From NCBI GenBank assembly GCA_001632435.1, contig KV424183.1:1-20473 (forward strand): a stretch of DNA of 20,473 nt, read 5' to 3'. Position 1 is the stretch's first letter. Each line of letters begins with the position of its first letter. The stretch comes from Calocera cornea HHB12733 (lineage: Eukaryota > Basidiomycota > Dacrymycetes > Dacrymycetales > Dacrymycetaceae). A program made the position numbers and the translations under genes. Under the pieces are notes generated by a model, which was not told the origin of the DNA, ran no database searches, and saw only the letters and a list, made by a program, of their open reading frames with translations. Below, piece after piece: positions 18,278 to 20,473 of this stretch.

Positions 18278-20473
18278 CCACGAAGGCGTCAAGAACGGTG
18301 CGTTCAAGGGCACCGCGTCTTCTCCTCGTGGCCCTCAGTCTTCGCCTGTGCGGACGACGTGGTGCCGTATTGAGGTCTCCACTCAGCATTCCGGTCAGCA
18401 TATCACTAGCCAGACGTACGACCCTTCTGACCTCAGCTCAGCTGCATCGCCCTCCCTCAGCAGCCCGTCCTACGGCTCGCCCTCCCTCAGCAGCCCGTCC
18501 TACGGCTCGCCCTCCCCCAGCAGCCCGTCCTACGGCTTGCCCTCCCCCAGCAGCCCGTCCTGCGGCTCGCCCTCCCCCAGCATGCCGTTCGCAACCCCGC
18601 CAACCGGACTGCGATATTGTCCGAAGCTACATCTCCTACGATCGGATGATGCTGAGCTTGTTCCGCCTACCACCCTCTCAGGAGCTCACTCTACGGGTTT
18701 GTTCTCATCAATGCTTCGTACGAGTGTGTACTGACATGGAGCTGTAGATGCGTCCAAACCATCGTTATCGGCCAAAACCATCAGGGAGCTCGGGAAGGAG
18801 GAAGGCGTGCAGCAGTTTGACCCAATGCCGACTCTGCTCACTGCGCGACAGGACGGATCCCCCGCTTCCCTGTTCTCGGTTGACTGCTACGTGTTGAAGA
18901 CATATCCAGTACCGAAACGCGATGCCGATGGCGAACTAGCAAGCGACGCCCTCTTCCACCACTTGGTCTGGCAAGCTATAGAAGGCAAGCTCGACAAATA
19001 CTATGATATACCTTTCGTCCAGGCGGAGTATGAAGATTGTCTTTGGGGACGCTCGCAAGCAGACTGGACGGTTTTCGCCCAAGATTACGAGATCCGGCAG
19101 CCTCATCGACCATACTGCGAGGCGCCCCCGGCTCACCCTCTCAATGCCAAGGCTTGGTGGGTAGTACCCATCAAACGGGCGTTTTCCCAAGACCGCCAAC
19201 GTCCTGGCGCATACGGCATCATGCATCCCTTGTGGGTCGACTGTCTGCGCCGGGCGCATGACCTCTTCTACCGGCTCGCACAACAGCGCCTAACGACAAT
19301 TCCCGATCACCGCATTCGCAAGTTGTATTCGCCGCTGAATGAACATTGGGCCGCTCGTTTCAACTTCGGCGACTTCGCACACCCGATGCTGTATGAGCTC
19401 TGCACCAAAGCATGGCTCATTGCCCAGGCGAAGACTCGCGATATGCTCGGTATCCTGAACTACTTCGACTCCCTCCACCTGCGCCAATACCCACTTGGGC
19501 CTACCAACCCGCCGTGGGTCTACAACTTTGTGGGCGTTCGGCACGAGACTTTGTTCGACCCACAGTTGCGAGACAATCTTCGCCGAGACGGTGTCCCTAT
19601 TCTTGAGTCGAAGACCGATTCACGGGGGAAGCGATACGACATGTGCCACACGGACGATTGGGTTAAGGTTATGCGCCATAACCTCAAGACGCAGTACGGT
19701 CGTCAATGCAAATTCGACCCTGAACAGTACCGAGAGCGCCAGTGCCATATGCTGCACAAGCTGAAGGCAGCCGTTCGACCCACGAAGCGGAGGAGAGATG
19801 TCACAGCCAAATACATCGATGGTCAGCCTACGACTACGGGGGAGGGGTGCTCGCCTCCAAAGAAACGACAGATGCTGTCCGCCAGCTCAAGCCGAGCACA
19901 AGAACAAGAACAAGAACAAGGACAAGGACAAGGACAAGGACAAGAGGGTGCTGAAGACGACGAAAACAACCTGCTCCTTCGTGAGAACATACCGCCTGAT
20001 GCACGACGCCGAGTCATCAGGAAGTCTGTCACTGAAGCGACTAGAGCACTTGTACCTGGAGCTGCGTTCAGCACCCACGATACAACCCTTCAGTGGTTCG
20101 ATAATCCAGCAAATCATTTCATCCCCCTTGTCCCCACTACCTCGTATCACCAAGCAGCATCTGTGGCTTTTGGGCGGCCCTTCCATCCAGCCCTCAGCGC
20201 CCCAACGTTCGACGACAGAATTCGTGGGACCAGGGACAACTATCCAGAACCCTACCGCTCTTACCTACTGGACCGCGCAGAGGGACGCCCCACTTGCGAA
20301 CCGCCCTATGAGTACGATCGGACTCTGGTCTGTTCCTCCCTCCCCCCGGCAGCCCAAGCAGCAGCTCCGTCCCCTCCCCCCGCAGCCCAAGCAGCAGCTC
20401 CGTCCCCTCCCCCCGCAGCCCAAGCAGCAGCTCCGTCCCCTCCCCCCGCAGCCCAAGCAGCAGCTCCGTCCCC
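18225..20473 (+). CDS. Unrecognised large gene, 5' start unclear, 3' cut by window
   Basis: The family is not recognised. A frame opens after the stop at 18222-18224, runs to a 51-nt intron (18697-18747; branch TACTGAC, acceptor CTGTAG), and continues without a stop to the window end, over 720 codons in total. No early ATG exists in frame; the first is at 18582, so either translation starts there or an upstream exon is missing. After an SPSLSSPSYG repeat region comes a well-ordered, Trp/Tyr-rich block encoded by about 18760-19790, with RELGKEEGVQQFDPMP, FHHLVWQAIEGKLDKYYD, AKAWWVVPIKRAFSQDR, HPLWVDCLRRAHDLFYRL, PWVYNFVGVRHETLFDP. Then come a basic KRRRD/PPKKRQ patch (possible nuclear signal), a Gln-Glu/Gln-Gly repeat, a second folded-looking part, and an Ala/Pro repeat at the edge. 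No catalytic, membrane or secretion signal is seen. A multicopy fungal or transposon-linked protein is possible. Confidence 0.6.
18447..18590. repeat. 30-bp coding repeat, four full copies and one partial
   Basis: Units start at 18447, 18477, 18507, 18537 and 18567, with the consensus beginning TCGCCCTCCCTCAGCAGCCC. In the frame of the downstream gene each encodes SPS(L/P)SSPSYG-like decapeptides. The period is a multiple of three, so copy-number change would keep the frame. Confidence 0.9.
19899..19946. repeat. Hexanucleotide repeat CAAGAA/CAAGGA, eight units
   Basis: Three CAAGAA units, four CAAGGA units and a final CAAGAG encode Gln-Glu and Gln-Gly dipeptides in the unrecognised gene. The tract lies just after a basic KKRQ patch and probably forms a flexible linker. 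Confidence 0.9.
20340..20473. repeat. 33-bp coding minisatellite running off the window edge
   Basis: GCAGCCCAAGCAGCAGCTCC starts at 20349, 20382, 20415 and 20448 (period 33 bp), encoding the undecapeptide AAQAAAPSPPP in frame with the unrecognised gene. Copies 2-4 are almost identical, which suggests recent expansion. The total copy number is unknown because the window ends inside the array. Confidence 0.9.

Noticed and set aside
1..20473. tRNA or 5S rRNA genes
   Set aside because: I looked for A/B-box patterns and saw no GGTTCGANTCC-type element with a matching acceptor stem; only a covariance-model scan would settle this.

Overview
This window is nuclear DNA of a filamentous basidiomycete, most likely an agaricomycete (mushroom or polypore type). 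The evidence is many short introns (46-69 nt) with fungal CTRAC-like branch sites, GC-rich coding exons, and a protein set typical of such fungi: mitochondrial transhydrogenase, Pex13, a Cyp40 co-chaperone and a fungal TPR protein. The species cannot be named from sequence alone, and nothing bacterial, viral or organellar is evident.

Layout. Positions 1-4400 are a gene-poor, repeat-bearing stretch. It holds a duplicated 37-bp motif, a 73-bp minisatellite with eleven cores and a 354-bp higher-order duplication (about 1241-2157), one doubtful small ORF (2273-2617), a near-perfect 24-bp hairpin (2927-2995), a perfect short palindrome (3447-3471) and degenerate telomere-like GGGTTA motifs. From 4415 to 17177 lies a compact housekeeping block of six genes: NNT (+, ten exons), PEX13 (-, intronless), CYP40 (+, six exons including two micro-exons), a single-pass membrane protein (-), a TPR protein (-, 14-nt first exon) and a small HABP4/Stf2-like protein (-, four exons, one apparent GC-AG intron). 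NNT/PEX13 and CYP40/membrane protein are convergent pairs. PEX13/CYP40 are divergent and share a 762-bp promoter region.

From about 17400 the sequence changes again: a GGCC microsatellite, direct repeats containing ACTTCCGTTTGGGTTA, then a large unrecognised gene (+). This gene runs off the right edge still open and carries several different tandem repeats (25, 30, 6 and 33 bp periods). It is the best candidate for something undescribed.

How the genes relate. They are independent eukaryotic transcription units, not an operon. NNT (mitochondrial NADPH supply), Pex13 (peroxisomal matrix import) and Cyp40 (Hsp90 co-chaperone) are housekeeping functions with no evident shared pathway. Splice models were built by eye. 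The NNT, CYP40, TPR and HABP4/Stf2-like models close in frame with GT/GC-AG borders. The 5' ends of the membrane-protein gene and of the last gene are unresolved.
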